NCBI GenBank assembly: GCA_947377275.1
Contig: CANCFV010000011.1
Span: 1 to 56,149, forward strand
Direction: 5' to 3'
DNA length: 56,149 bases
Source: Burkholderiales bacterium
Lineage (GTDB): Bacteria > Pseudomonadota > Gammaproteobacteria > Burkholderiales > Burkholderiaceae_C
Part shown: positions 8,984-17,720 of the stretch, in pieces
Position numbering within the stretch: position 1 is the stretch's first letter
Layout of the letters: each line of letters opens with the position of its first letter
Position numbers and translations under genes: made by a program
Notes under the pieces: generated by a model
What the model saw: the letters and a program-made list of their open reading frames with translations, nothing else
Told to the model about the DNA's origin: nothing
Databases searched by the model: none

Positions 8984-10816
8984 TCAGAAGGTTTCCCAGT
9001 CGGCATCGTCATGGGCCGCGCTGGCTTTGGCCATCACCGGCTCAGCGGCTGGCGCAGGCAGGCTGGGGCGCTTGAGGGGCTCGGCCGGCTTGGCTGGCTT
9101 GGCCGCAGCTGCAGGCTTGGCCTTGGGCGCGCTGCGGGCAGGCGTGGCAACGGTTTTGATGGGCGTCACGTCCACCACGGCATGGTGGTGGCTGCGGCTC
9201 TTGGCCGCCACGGCAGGCAGGGCTGGGGCGGCGCTGACGTGCACGTGAGTGACGGGTGTGGCGACGACGCTGCTGCTGCTGCTGGCGGCAAAGCCACCTG
9301 AGCGACCGCTGCCCAGCTTGAACGAGGACACGGCGCTGGCCAAGCGAGTGGCCTGGTCTTTGAGGCTCTCGGCAGCGGCGGCCGATTGCTCGACCAAGGC
9401 GGCGTTTTGCTGCGTCATTTGGTCCAGTTGGTTGACCGACTGGTTGACGTTGCCAATGCCTTGGCTTTGCTCGGTCGAGGCGGCGCTGATCTCGCCAATG
9501 ATGTCGGAGACGCGCTGCACGCTGGTCAGGATCTCGACCATCGACGAGCCCGCGTCTTGCACGAGCTTGGAGCCCGACTCGACCTTCTCGCTCGATGCGT
9601 TGATCAGGCTCTTGATCTCTTTGGCGGCCTGGGCGCTGCGCTGTGCCAGGGTGCGCACTTCGCCAGCCACCACGGCAAAGCCACGGCCTTGCTCGCCGGC
9701 GCGGGCCGCTTCCACGGCGGCGTTCAGCGCCAGGATGTTGGTCTGGAAGGCGATGCCGTCGATCACGGTGATGATGTCGTTGATCTTGCGGCTGGCGTTG
9801 TCGATCTCGGACATGCTCGAGACCACCTGCGAGACGATGTGCTCGCCGCGCTGAGCGGCTGTGGCAGCGCCCGAAGCCAGCTGGTTGGCTTGACGGGCCG
9901 AGTCGGCGCTTTGGCGCACGGTGCCCGTCAGTTGCTCCATCGAGCTGGCCGTTTGCTGCAGGTTCGAGGCCGTGTGCTCGGTGCGTGTCGACAGGTCTTG
10001 GTTGCCCGTGGCGATCTCGGACGAGGCCGTCGAAATCGAGTCTGTGGCTTGGCGGATCACGCTGATGGTGTCGCGCAGGCGCAGCGTCATGGTCGCCACC
10101 GAGGCGCGCAGGGACCGGTCGCCGCTGTTGCCTTGCTCCACTTGGATGTCGAGGTCACCCTCGGCGATGCGGCTCACCAAACGGCTGAGGTCCTCGGGCT
10201 CGTCGCCCAGCTCCTTCCACACCGAGCTGACGATGGCCGTCGAAGCCGTGCCCAGCACCACCAGGACGATCAACCCCGTGGCCAGGATCACCCACATGTT
10301 GGTGTTCACACCGTTCAGCGAAGCCGCTTGGGCATCGTCGATGGCGGTTTTGGCTTCAGCCAAGCGCTGGTCCAGCAACTTTTGCAAAGTGCTCAACGAG
10401 GACTGCATGGCTGCCACCTGGTCGCCAGGGGACGACTTGCTCAGCAGGGCGCGCGTGGCCCCAATGGCCGAGCGTTGGTACGCCTCGAAAGCGGCGCCCA
10501 GTTCGGTGGCGGTGGCGGCTTTTTCGGGCAGCTTTTGCATGTTGCCAATGGCTTCGCGCGCAGCGGCCACCATGGCGTCGGTTTCTTTGAGCTTGTCGAG
10601 CGCGCCTTCTGCGGCGGCGGTCTGCAGCGTCAGGTGCAACTTTTCGGTGTTGCGGTCGACCGTGTTGACCAGCGCAATGTGCGGGTTGTCGACGTTGTGA
10701 AGGTGTTCGAGCACGCTCGAGGTGCGTCCACTGACCACAAAGCTCACCGCCACGCCCACGACGAAGACCGCCGCGGCGCTGATGGGCAACATCCAAATTT
10801 TGGTGCGAAATTTCAT
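8984..10816 (-). CDS. Methyl-accepting chemotaxis protein (with CheR tether)
   Basis: A 610-residue inner-membrane chemoreceptor that feeds CheA/CheW. Start ATG 10816 has a perfect AGGAGG upstream; the frame opens earlier but without support. TM1 is about 10-30 and the periplasmic part about 31-190, without a recognisable small-molecule domain. TM2 is [19 protein letters not shown], then HAMP. The cytoplasmic coiled coil has the invariant tip [36 protein letters not shown] long Ala/Pro/Lys-rich linker follows and ends in DADWETF, a terminal W-E-T-F pentapeptide of the type that binds CheR/CheB. Its ligand cannot be told from sequence. It is divergent from the AmpG-like gene. Confidence 0.95.
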   Translation of the reverse strand: MKFRTKIWMLPISAAAVFVVGVAVSFVVSGRTSSVLEHLHNVDNPHIALVNTVDRNTEKLHLTLQTAAAEGALDKLKETDAMVAAAREAIGNMQKLPEKAATATELGAAFEAYQRSAIGATRALLSKSSPGDQVAAMQSSLSTLQKLLDQRLAEAKTAIDDAQAASLNGVNTNMWVILATGLIVLVVLGTASTAIVSSVWKELGDEPEDLSRLVSRIAEGDLDIQVEQGNSGDRSLRASVATMTLRLRDTISVIRQATDSISTASSEIATGNQDLSTRTEHTASNLQQTASSMEQLTGTVRQSADSARQANQLASGAATAAQRGEHIVSQVVSSMSEIDNASRKINDIITVIDGIAFQTNILALNAAVEAARAGEQGRGFAVVAGEVRTLAQRSAQAAKEIKSLINASSEKVESGSKLVQDAGSSMVEILTSVQRVSDIIGEISAASTEQSQGIGNVNQSVNQLDQMTQQNAALVEQSAAAAESLKDQATRLASAVSSFKLGSGRSGGFAASSSSSVVATPVTHVHVSAAPALPAVAAKSRSHHHAVVDVTPIKTVATPARSAPKAKPAAAAKPAKPAEPLKRPSLPAPAAEPVMAKASAAHDDADWETF

Positions 10817-10871
10817 TTTGCCTCCTGCAGCGGGATCCCCAAACCAAGCGTCCACGGGCATCCCGTTGACC

Positions 10872-10899
10872 GTATCGGCATGATCGCGTTCGAACTGAA
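10872..10899 (-). promoter_or_regulatory. Candidate sigma-28 (FliA) promoter for chemoreceptor
   Basis: On the reverse strand, TTCAGTTC (10892-10899) and GCCGATAC (10872-10879) are separated by 12 bases. They match the flagellar sigma-28 consensus TAAAGTTT-N11-GCCGATAA, with seven of eight in the -10. The element sits about 55 bases before the chemoreceptor start. Confidence 0.6.
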
Positions 10900-10981
10900 G
10901 TAGAAAGCCGTGAAAAGTCCGGTTTCCCTAGCCCAATCCCCACCTTGGGGTCGCGGGCGTCTGGGTTCCTACAATCGGGGC

Positions 10982-12574
10982 ATGTCACTGCCATCTGCCG
11001 CGCCTTCGCCCACCCCCGCCCCCGTGTCGGTGGTGCGCCGCCCCATGTTCTGGGTCGCCTTGCTCTATTTCTCGGAAGGGTTGCCGCTGGGTTTGTTTTA
11101 CGACCTGTTCCCGGTGAACATGAGACAGGCGGGCGTCAGCCCGTCGGACATCGGCCTGCTCAGCTTGCTGGGTTTGGCCTGGACCGTGAAATTTTTGTGG
11201 GCGCCGCTGGTGGACGCCTGGCGCGGACACCGGGTGTGGATGGCCGCCGCCAACATGGGCATGGCCATGACGCTGACGGTGCTGGCGCTCAACCCCACGG
11301 CCCTGGGGCAGGGCGCAACCTGGCCTTGGGTGCTGTTGGCCGCTTTCACGGTCTTGTCGGCCACCAACGACATCGCCACCGACGGCTACACCATTGAGCT
11401 CTTGAGCAAAGACCAATACGGACTGGCCAACGGACTGCGCATCGGTTTTTACCGGGCGGGCATGCTGGCCGCGGGCGCCATGCTGGTGGTGGCCGGTTGG
11501 GCCGGCACGCCCGGCCAGGCCAACTGGTCGGCCGCCTATGGGCTGGCTGCTGCCTTGATGCTGCTGCAGGCGGGCTTGCTCTTGATGGCACCGGCCCAGC
11601 CCCCCCGCCCCCCGCGTGATGCGCAGGCCTCATCGCGCGAATGGGCTGTGCTCAAACGCCAACCCATCTGGTTGCTGGCCCTGGGCCTGGTGCTGGTGGG
11701 CTTGTTGTGGCCTGTGCTGGGGCCCGTGCTCAAGCTGTGGGGCCCCGCGGCCGGGGCGGCCCCCGTGGACGCCTCGGGCTGGCACGCCCTGCTGGCCTGG
11801 CTGGTGGCCCACCAAGGCGCTTGGTGGTTCAAAGGCGCGATTCCCGTGGGTTTGATGTTTGCTGGCGCTGGCCTGATGGTCAAAGCCGGTCGCAGTCCTC
11901 AGGCCCAGGCCTTGGCCGAGGGCCCGGCATTTGGCGCGTGGGTGGGCCTGCTGGCGCGCCCGGGCATGTTGCCGGTGCTGCTGTTCATCTTGCTGTTCAA
12001 ACTGGGTGACGCGGCCATGGGCTTCATGGTCAAACCCTTTTGGGTGGACGCGGGTTTTTCGCCCGCCGAAATTGGCCTGGTCAGCGTGAACGTGGGCATG
12101 GGCCTGTCGATCGCCGGCGGCCTGGCTGGGGGCTGGTACGTCGACCGTGCGGGCATCTTCAAGGGCCTGTGGGTGCTGGGCATTGCGCAGGCGCTGTCCA
12201 ACCTGGGCTATGCCGCCGCGGCGTCGATGGTGCCGCACCTCGACGCTGGCCAGAGCCTGGCCTTGAACAGCCAGATCGCGGTCTATGGCGCGAGTGCGCT
12301 GGAGAGCTTCACCGGCGGCTTGGGCACCGGCGCTTTCATGGCCTTTTTGATGGCCATCGTGAGCAAAGAGCGCGCCACCACCGAGTACGCCATCTTGTCG
12401 TCCATCTTCGCGTTTTCGCGCTCGGTGTCGGGCTGGGCCGGTGGCCTGGGCGTAGAGCACATGGGCTATGCGGCGTTTTTCTTTTTGACCTTCTGGCTGT
12501 CGTTCCCGGCTTACGCCCTCTTGCCCGCGGTGCGGCGTATGCTGAACCCGCCGGTGGCGCGTTCAATGGGTTGA
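10982..12574 (+). CDS. AmpG-like MFS transporter
   Basis: A 530-residue inner-membrane major-facilitator protein of the AmpG/acetyl-CoA-transporter group; AmpG imports anhydro-muropeptides for cell-wall recycling. The signature is at the N-terminus: VALLYFSEGLPLGLFYDLFPVNMRQAGVSPSDIGLLSLLGLAWTVKF (helices 1 and 2), then LVDAWRGHRVW and ATNDIATDGYTIELL. A long central insert, about residues 190-310, is hydrophobic and Ala/Gly rich. The second half has FKLGDAAMGFMVKPFWVDAGFSPAEIG. The start at 10982 is chosen because the family's N-terminal helix begins soon after; the longer frame adds an unlikely 24 residues. Muropeptide specificity is inference from family only. Confidence 0.85.
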   Translation: MSLPSAAPSPTPAPVSVVRRPMFWVALLYFSEGLPLGLFYDLFPVNMRQAGVSPSDIGLLSLLGLAWTVKFLWAPLVDAWRGHRVWMAAANMGMAMTLTVLALNPTALGQGATWPWVLLAAFTVLSATNDIATDGYTIELLSKDQYGLANGLRIGFYRAGMLAAGAMLVVAGWAGTPGQANWSAAYGLAAALMLLQAGLLLMAPAQPPRPPRDAQASSREWAVLKRQPIWLLALGLVLVGLLWPVLGPVLKLWGPAAGAAPVDASGWHALLAWLVAHQGAWWFKGAIPVGLMFAGAGLMVKAGRSPQAQALAEGPAFGAWVGLLARPGMLPVLLFILLFKLGDAAMGFMVKPFWVDAGFSPAEIGLVSVNVGMGLSIAGGLAGGWYVDRAGIFKGLWVLGIAQALSNLGYAAAASMVPHLDAGQSLALNSQIAVYGASALESFTGGLGTGAFMAFLMAIVSKERATTEYAILSSIFAFSRSVSGWAGGLGVEHMGYAAFFFLTFWLSFPAYALLPAVRRMLNPPVARSMG

Positions 12575-12608
12575 TGGCCTTTGAGCGACAAGACCTGAGC
12601 TTTGAGAA

Positions 12609-13589
12609 ATGAGTGAACCGATGAAGACCCCGCAAGCGCCCCAGCGATCGGCCCGCGTGCAAGCGCGCACCTGGGCTTTGGCCTGTGCCGTGGCTGCCGT
12701 GTGTGCTGGCCCCTTGGCCCCCGTGGCACAAGCCCGCGATGGTGTGGAGGTGGGCAAACAGTCCAACTTCGCCAAGCTGGTGCCGGCCAAAGACCTGGAA
12801 GCCGCCGCCGCGCAGCAGTATGTGCAAATGGCCACCGAGGCCAAGCAGCAAAACGCCTTGCTGCCCGACCAGCACCCCCAGGTGATTCGCCTGCGCAGCA
12901 TCGCGCAACGCATCATCCCCTACAGCCTGGAGTGGAACGCCCGCGCCAAAGACTGGCAGTGGCAGGTGGTGGTCATCAACGCCAAAGAGCTCAATGCCTT
13001 TTGCATGCCTGGCGGCAAGATCGCTTTTTACACGGGCATCCTCGACCAGCTCAAGCTGACCGACGACGAGGTGGCGATGGTCATGGGCCACGAGATTGCC
13101 CACGCCTTGCGCGAACACGCCCGCGAGCGCATGGGCAAAAGCAAGGCCACCAGCATCGGCGCCAATTTGCTGTCCAGTGTGCTGGGCTTGGGCAATGCGG
13201 GCGATGCCTTGCTGGGCATGGGCAGCCAGTTGCTGACGCTGAAGTTCAGCCGCGAAGACGAGTCTGAGGCCGACCTGGTGGGCATGGAGCTGGCCGCCCG
13301 CGCCGGCTACGACCCACGCGCGGGCGTGAGCCTGTGGCAGAAGATGGCGGCTGCGGCCAAGGGCGCGCCGCCGCAGTGGATGTCGACCCACCCCTCCAGC
13401 GACTCCCGCATCCACGACATCCAGGCCAACCTGCCCAAGGTGCAGCCGCTGTTCGATCGCGCGCCCAAGCCCTCGCGCCGCTGGGACGTGCCCAACCGCA
13501 CAGGGGCCTATGGCCAAGCTGATTGGCAGCTGGCTTATTGGGGCCGTGGTGCGGTCACCTTGGGTGCAGAGGCCTGGCGCGCGCAGTGA
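12609..13589 (+). CDS. M48 family zinc metalloprotease, secreted
   Basis: A periplasmic or membrane-attached zinc peptidase of family M48, the LoiP/BepA-like group involved in envelope protein quality control. It is 326 residues long. An N-terminal signal peptide (ARTWALACAVAAVCAGPLAPVAQA) ends near residue 40. The zinc motif is GHEIAHALREH, with the third ligand Glu in EDESEADLVGMELAARAGYDP; the substrate strand is FCMPGGKIAFYTGIL, and STHPSSDSRIHDIQANL is near the end, as in the family. Residues 1-4 may be dispensable, since a second ATG at 12621 is equally plausible. It sits 34 bases after the AmpG-like gene, possibly in the same transcript. Confidence 0.92.
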   Translation: MSEPMKTPQAPQRSARVQARTWALACAVAAVCAGPLAPVAQARDGVEVGKQSNFAKLVPAKDLEAAAAQQYVQMATEAKQQNALLPDQHPQVIRLRSIAQRIIPYSLEWNARAKDWQWQVVVINAKELNAFCMPGGKIAFYTGILDQLKLTDDEVAMVMGHEIAHALREHARERMGKSKATSIGANLLSSVLGLGNAGDALLGMGSQLLTLKFSREDESEADLVGMELAARAGYDPRAGVSLWQKMAAAAKGAPPQWMSTHPSSDSRIHDIQANLPKVQPLFDRAPKPSRRWDVPNRTGAYGQADWQLAYWGRGAVTLGAEAWRAQ

Positions 13590-13592
13590 GGT

Positions 13593-13615
13593 CAGTGGCC
13601 CTTCGTGGGCCGCTG
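13593..13615. terminator. Bidirectional hairpin between convergent genes
   Basis: CAGTGGCCC (13593-13601) pairs with GGGCCGCTG (13607-13615) around the loop TTCGT, with one G-T wobble. It lies in the 40-base gap between the convergent M48 protease and MocR genes. The T-tail is poor, so its strength is uncertain. Confidence 0.55.
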
Positions 13616-13629
13616 AGGGCTTGGGGGCT

Positions 13630-15054
13630 TCACGCCATGGCGCGTGCGAGTTCACCCAGGCGCTTGAGGGCTTGCCGCTCGGTCTTGCCCCACTGGCCGC
13701 CCAGCCCCAGGCGCAGGCAGTGGCGAAAGCGGTCGGTGGCGCTGAACATCGTCCCCGGTGCGAAGCAGATGCGCTCGGCCAGGGCAGCTCTGCACAAGGC
13801 CAGTGAGTCGATCTGAGCAGGCAACTCCAGCCACAAGATGAAGCCACCGGCCGGGTCGGTCACCCGCGTGCCTTTGGGGAAGTGCTGCGCCACCAGGCCG
13901 CGGGCCTCGTCCACGCGCGCGGCCACGGTGTTGCGCAGTTGGCGGTAGCCGGCCTCGATGCCCGGTTGGGTCAACAGGTCGGCCATGGCGCGCTCCAACA
14001 CCACGGCTTGGCTGCCGCAGGTGGCGGCTTTGATCTGCCGCAGGTGCTCGGTCCAGCGGCCGGCTTCGACCCAGCCCAGGCGCAAGCCGGGCGCGATGGT
14101 CTTGCTGAACGAGCCACACACCATGACCACGCCGTGCGTGTCGTAGGCCTTGACGGCACGGCGCTTGTCGTCTTCTTCGCACAGGTCGTTGTAGAGCACG
14201 TCTTCGATCAAGGGCACGCTGCGGCTGCCCAGCAGTTGCGCCAGCCGTTTGCGCTCGCTGGGCGGCATGCTCGATCCGATCGGGTTCGACAGCGTGGGCA
14301 CGCACAGCACGGCCTTGATGGGCTGGGTGTCGAGCGCGAACTGCAGGGCGTCGAGCGACAGGCCGGTGCGCGGGTGGGTGGGGATCTCCAGCGCGCGCAG
14401 CCCCAGGTGTTCGAGGATTTGCAGGAAGCCGTAGTACGTGGGCGACTCTAAGGCCACCACATCGCCCGGTTGCGTCACGGCGCGCAGGCACAGCGTGATC
14501 GACTCCAGGCAGCTGTTGGTGACCGTGATGCCTTCGGCGTCAAAGCTGCAGCCCATGCGCATGGCGTGGCGCGCGATGGCCCGCCGCAGGGTTTCGTCGC
14601 TATGGCCCGATGGGTATTGGCACAGCGACTGGCGGTGGCGTTGCGTGGCCCGTGTCATGGCGCGGCGTACGCGTTCTTGGTCGAACAGGTCGGGAGCGGG
14701 GCAGGCCGCGCCGAACGAGGTGTAGGCCGGGTCGTGTGCCAGGGCCAGCATCTGTGCGGCCATGGCGCTCATGCCCACACTCTGGGCGTCTACGGGGGGC
14801 TTGGAGGTGTCTGGCTCGGGCAAGCGGGGCGGGCGAGCCGTCACGAAGTAGCCTGAGCGTGGGCGAGCTTCGATCAGGCGTGCGTCTTCGAGCGTGCGGT
14901 AGGCCTGCACCACGGTCGATTGTGAGACGCCGTGCTGCTGCGCCAGCGTTCGCACCGAGGGGATGCGCTCGCCCCGGCTCAGCGTGCCGGCGCGGATGAG
15001 TCCGGCCATGTCGTTGGCGATCTGGAGGTAGAGGGTGTCGGCCTGGGTCTGCAT
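13630..15054 (-). CDS. MocR-type GntR regulator with aminotransferase domain
   Basis: A 474-residue MocR-family transcription factor: an N-terminal GntR winged helix fused to a class-I aminotransferase-like domain that senses PLP or an amino-acid/PLP adduct. HTH: LYLQIANDMAGLIRAGTLSRGERIPSVRTLAQQHGVSQSTVVQAYRTLEDARLIEARPRSGYFV (about 7-70). The effector domain has GITVTNSCLESITLCLRAV, VALESPTYYGFLQ, VPTLSNPIGSSM and the PLP lysine in VCGSFSKTIAPGLRLGWVE. Start ATG 15054 is at the expected distance before the HTH. It is divergent from a DUF2917 gene, a pairing I know from Burkholderiales, which suggests it controls that gene and itself. Confidence 0.93.
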   Translation of the reverse strand: MQTQADTLYLQIANDMAGLIRAGTLSRGERIPSVRTLAQQHGVSQSTVVQAYRTLEDARLIEARPRSGYFVTARPPRLPEPDTSKPPVDAQSVGMSAMAAQMLALAHDPAYTSFGAACPAPDLFDQERVRRAMTRATQRHRQSLCQYPSGHSDETLRRAIARHAMRMGCSFDAEGITVTNSCLESITLCLRAVTQPGDVVALESPTYYGFLQILEHLGLRALEIPTHPRTGLSLDALQFALDTQPIKAVLCVPTLSNPIGSSMPPSERKRLAQLLGSRSVPLIEDVLYNDLCEEDDKRRAVKAYDTHGVVMVCGSFSKTIAPGLRLGWVEAGRWTEHLRQIKAATCGSQAVVLERAMADLLTQPGIEAGYRQLRNTVAARVDEARGLVAQHFPKGTRVTDPAGGFILWLELPAQIDSLALCRAALAERICFAPGTMFSATDRFRHCLRLGLGGQWGKTERQALKRLGELARAMA

Positions 15055-15063
15055 CGGCCCATT

Positions 15064-15096
15064 CTGTATGGTCTGATGCTGGATTGACCAGTACAG
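15064..15096. promoter_or_regulatory. Operator-like inverted repeat in MocR/DUF2917 divergent promoter
   Basis: CTGTATGGTC (15064-15073) is mirrored by GACCAGTACAG (15086-15096), the halves differing by one inserted base and lying about one helical turn apart. It sits 10 bases upstream of the MocR start in the divergent spacer. Autoregulatory binding by the MocR protein is inference. Confidence 0.5.
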
Positions 15097-15233
15097 ATGC
15101 GCCAAACCCTGGCCAGCACAGTGGGTTTGGGCGGCCCGCTGCCACGGTGCAGTTGGCACCTGGCTGTGTCTGTTGCTTCAGGGGCCGCGCGCCTATCGTG
15201 AAAGCTGTCGATGGCCTCACGAAGGAGCTCCCC

Positions 15234-15587
15234 ATGTTCAGCACCGCTTCCGCCTTGTCTGCCCGTCAGGTTGCCCGACTGCACTTGCGCCGTGGTGACG
15301 TGGTGGTGGTGCGCCAAGGGCGCCTGTGGTTGACCTGTCAGGGCGATGCACGCGACCACATCCTGCAAGCCGGGACCTGTTTCGTGGCCACGCGCTCGGA
15401 GGGCGTGGTGATCGAGGCGCTGGGTGGCCAGCCGTGTCGCTATGAGGTCGAGCGGCCTGCCGTGCCGACTCAGTTGCCCAGCGTGCGGGCGATGCGGTCG
15501 ATGCCCGCTTGGGCGCAGGCCGCGTCTTTCTCGCCGCCGGGGGCGCCCGAGATGCCCACCGATCCGACGAGATCTTTGCCCGCATAG
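15234..15587 (+). CDS. DUF2917 domain protein
   Basis: A 117-residue protein whose first 75-80 residues match the DUF2917 family, a small cupin-like domain of unknown role frequent in Burkholderiales. The domain reads ARLHLRRGDVVVVRQGRLWLTCQGDARDHILQAGTCFVATRSEGVVIEALGG. Start ATG 15234 follows GAAGGAG. The last 35-40 residues look unlike the family and are read antisense through the remnant of a heme-binding-family gene (15470-15715), so the native C-terminus may have been replaced when that region decayed. Divergent from the MocR gene, its likely regulator. Confidence 0.8.
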   Translation: MFSTASALSARQVARLHLRRGDVVVVRQGRLWLTCQGDARDHILQAGTCFVATRSEGVVIEALGGQPCRYEVERPAVPTQLPSVRAMRSMPAWAQAASFSPPGAPEMPTDPTRSLPA

Positions 15588-15715
15588 ATGGGCAGGCCAC
15601 CTTCTCCGCGGCTGGCATGCCCTGGTCCTTGTAGAAGCGGTGCGTGGACTCACGCCGATGCGGCTTTCTCTGCACCCCGCGGCAGCATCAAAGCCAACAT
15701 GCCTGTGCATTGCCC
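15470..15715 (-). pseudogene. GlcG/HbpS heme-binding family remnant
   Basis: The reverse strand encodes RGEGGLPIYAGKDLVGSVGISGAPGGEKDAACAQAGIDRIARTLGN and then a TGA at 15470-15472. This is the typical C-terminal half of the GlcG/HbpS family (GGLPI..G, VGISGA, then an acidic residue and C..AGI). In the same frame a stop codon lies upstream, just after LPRGAEKAASA, and no N-terminal half or start is present. It is therefore a truncated fragment overlapped in antisense by the DUF2917 frame. Role lost. Confidence 0.7.
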
Positions 15716-15820
15716 AACACGTCGGCGTTTTGCGCATGAGGCTCTGCGAAATGGGCGCAAGGCTTTGCCGCTGGCTCTGCGCATGATGCAGGGCTGTTGC
15801 ACACATCCGGAGCGCCGTTC

Positions 15821-16330
15821 ATGGCCTGGTCACTTCCGCTGACGTTTTCACCGCGCGCTGTGGGCGCCATGGGTTTGGGAGCCTTGATGGGGCTGGCGGC
15901 GCACGCCCAGGTCGCCGTGCAGCCCAGCGCAGACCACGCGCGTTTGCTGGCCAGCAGCGACCCTAAGCTGGCCGCGAACAAACGGCTGGTGTATGACTTC
16001 TGGCGCGAGGTGTTCGAGGCCGGCAGGGTAGACCTGGCCGACAAGTACCTCACGCTGGGCTACATCCAGCACAACCCCACGGTGGGCACCGGGCGCGATG
16101 CCTTCATTGCCTACTTCAGCAAGCTGCGCGAGCCGCGCGCCATCGAGTCACGGGTGCGCGCGCCGCTGGTGTCCATCGTGGCCGAGGGCGACACCGTCAT
16201 CCTCAGCTTCGTGCGCGAGTACCCCGACCCCCTGCGGCCTGGGCAAAATTACACCACCACCTGGTTCGACCAGTTCCGCATTGAAAACGGCCTGATCGCC
16301 GAGCACTGGGACCCGGCCATCAAGCGCTGA
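15821..16330 (+). CDS. SnoaL/NTF2-like protein, exported
   Basis: A 169-residue protein with the cone-shaped NTF2 fold of the SnoaL-like group; such proteins are predicted ester cyclases or isomerases, but few have known substrates. A signal peptide (RAVGAMGLGALMGLAAHA, about residues 12-29) points to the periplasm. The fold is shown by LVYDFWREVFEAGRVDLADKYLTLGYIQHNPTVGTGRDAFIAYF, VSIVAEGDTVILSFVREY and TTTWFDQFRIENGLIAEHWDP. The ATG at 15821 has GGAG upstream at a good distance; an earlier in-frame ATG at 15797 has none. It stands alone between a decayed region and a convergent hydrolase gene. Confidence 0.82.
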   Translation: MAWSLPLTFSPRAVGAMGLGALMGLAAHAQVAVQPSADHARLLASSDPKLAANKRLVYDFWREVFEAGRVDLADKYLTLGYIQHNPTVGTGRDAFIAYFSKLREPRAIESRVRAPLVSIVAEGDTVILSFVREYPDPLRPGQNYTTTWFDQFRIENGLIAEHWDPAIKR

Positions 16331-16355
16331 GGCGGAGGGTGATGCGCGTCAGGCT

Positions 16356-16988
16356 TTAACGCAAATAGGGGTTGAAGCGCCGCTCTTCGCCGAAGGTGCT
16401 CTCAGGCCCGTGGCCAGGCGTGAAGGTGATGTCGTCACCCAAGGGCAATAGCTTGCCTTTGATGGCGTTGATGAGGTCGGCGTGGTTGCCCTGCGGGAAG
16501 TCGGTGCGGCCGATGCTGCCGGCAAACAGCACGTCGCCCACGAAGGCATGGCGCGTGCCGGGTTCGAAAAACACGACGTGGCCGGGCGTGTGGCCAGGGC
16601 AGTGCAGCACCTGCAGCGTGTGCTGACCCAAGGTCACGGTGTCGCCATCTTTGAGCCACTGCGTGGGCGCAAAAGCCTCGGCCTGCGGGAAGCCGAACAT
16701 CTGGCTTTGCTGCGGCAGGGCATCGATCCAGAACTGGTCGCCGGGGTGCGGGCCCACGATGGGCAGTCTTTCGGTGCGCGCGATGGTGCCCGTGGCGCCG
16801 GCGTGGTCGATGTGCGCGTGCGTCAGCCAGATGGCTTTGAGCGTCAGGCCCCGGTCTTTGACGGCGGCGAGCAGCTTGGCCATGTCGCCCCCCGGGTCGA
16901 TCAGGGCGGCTTCATGGGTGTCTGAACACCACACCAATGAACAGTTCTGGTCAAAGGCGGTGACGGGGATGGTGATGCGTTGGAACAT
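16356..16988 (-). CDS. MBL-fold hydrolase, glyoxalase-II-like
   Basis: A 210-residue metallo-beta-lactamase-fold hydrolase of the YcbL type, a short glyoxalase-II relative lacking the C-terminal helical domain. Metal ligands: THAHIDHAG (about 56-64), CPGHTPGHVVFFEPG with its His, and the Asp in HAFVGDVLFAGSIGRTDFPQGN. Late residues TPGHGPESTFGEERRFNPYLR give the last His and close the protein as in the family. Likely substrate is a glutathione or other thioester; this is family inference. It is convergent with the SnoaL-like gene. Confidence 0.93.
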   Translation of the reverse strand: MFQRITIPVTAFDQNCSLVWCSDTHEAALIDPGGDMAKLLAAVKDRGLTLKAIWLTHAHIDHAGATGTIARTERLPIVGPHPGDQFWIDALPQQSQMFGFPQAEAFAPTQWLKDGDTVTLGQHTLQVLHCPGHTPGHVVFFEPGTRHAFVGDVLFAGSIGRTDFPQGNHADLINAIKGKLLPLGDDITFTPGHGPESTFGEERRFNPYLR

Positions 16989-17010
16989 GGTTTATGGGAG
17001 GAATCGGAGA

Positions 17011-17088
17011 ACAGAGTCTCAAAATTCAAAACATAGTTTCAAAACTGGAGTTGCTGACACTCTGTCAGGGCGAAACATAGTCTCAAAA
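17011..17088. repeat. Array of three 14-bp repeats, transposon-end-like
   Basis: ACAGAGTCTCAAAA (17011-17024), ACATAGTTTCAAAA (17031-17044) and ACATAGTCTCAAAA (17075-17088) are three direct copies of a 14-mer. Between the second and third is the perfect palindrome CTGACA-CTC-TGTCAG (17054-17068). Iterated short repeats next to a TGTCAG-type tip are how IS21-like and Tn7/Tn402-like elements bind their transposases. The element itself is gone apart from broken coding fragments beside it. Confidence 0.6.
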
Positions 17089-17412
17089 CGCCTTGATGCG
17101 AAACGACTTTTGGGAGCGTAGCACTGCCTTGCGCTTGATCGCCGGGAGCGCGTAGGTCTTCGGCGCGTCGGCGCGCCGCCGGATCGGGATACCAAGCGCC
17201 TCCGCGCGCTGCGACTGCGCGAGCAGCCGAGGCAAGAAGTCGGAGCGATGACACTGCCTCCACTAAACGCCGTAACGGACCTGGCTAAGCATTGCCATCG
17301 CAAACTTCAGATTTTCCAGGCTGGGCTCATTGTCCCTGAGCCATCTCACGCTGATGCCAAGGTAGCGAGCCCAGTTGACGCCATTGCGGAAGTCCCCCTT
17401 CGACTCCCTTTA
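17083..17412 (-). pseudogene. Two broken coding fragments beside the repeat array
   Basis: Reverse-strand fragment A (17083 to about 17250) encodes FLPRLLAQSQRAEALGIP and then RRRADAPKTYALPAIKRK, with its stop inside the third repeat. Fragment B (17263 to about 17412) encodes NGVNWARYLGISVRWLRD, then ENLKFAMAMLSQVRYGV and a stop. Neither has a start, and they lie in different frames. I do not recognise the families. Their position and the repeats suggest the C-terminal end of a transposition gene plus a second unrelated remnant, but that is a guess. Confidence 0.35.
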
Positions 17413-17580
17413 ACAAGAAGTTCATTCGTGCAATGTCGCTGTACGTCTGCGACGTACCCTGCAGGCCGTATGAGCCGCATGCCATTGTTCAGTACGGGCT
17501 CATGAGGGTGAGTCTGGTCCGAGCATGGTCAGCAATCAAGGTGGGCACATGACGAACGCCAAGAACCTCCGAGCCGGCCT

Positions 17581-17715
17581 GTGGTCATCACCGGCGGCTC
17601 GTCAGAGATCGCGCGCGCCTTCGTGGCGGCGCTGCATGCCAAAGCTTTGCGAGTCGTGACCCGCGGTCGCGATGCAGAGAAACCCAAGCAACTCACCCAA
17701 GCGGTCCCCGACATG
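17581..17715 (+). pseudogene. Short-chain dehydrogenase N-terminal remnant
   Basis: The frame reads VVITGGSSEIARAFVAALHA and then LRVVTRGRDAEKPKQLTQAV, matching the first 45 residues of an SDR Rossmann fold (TGxxxGIG loop, then beta-2 with an R-G-R-D cofactor site). The usual GIG is changed to EIA, and an upstream ATG at 17548 is in another frame. After PDMN the similarity stops and the DNA runs into the end of the TetR gene. It is a dead fragment. Confidence 0.65.
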
Positions 17716-17720
17716 AACGC

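Noticed and set aside
12336-13847. 503-codon reverse open frame across the AmpG-like and M48 genes
   Set aside because: Shadow frame over two well-supported forward genes; no family resemblance.
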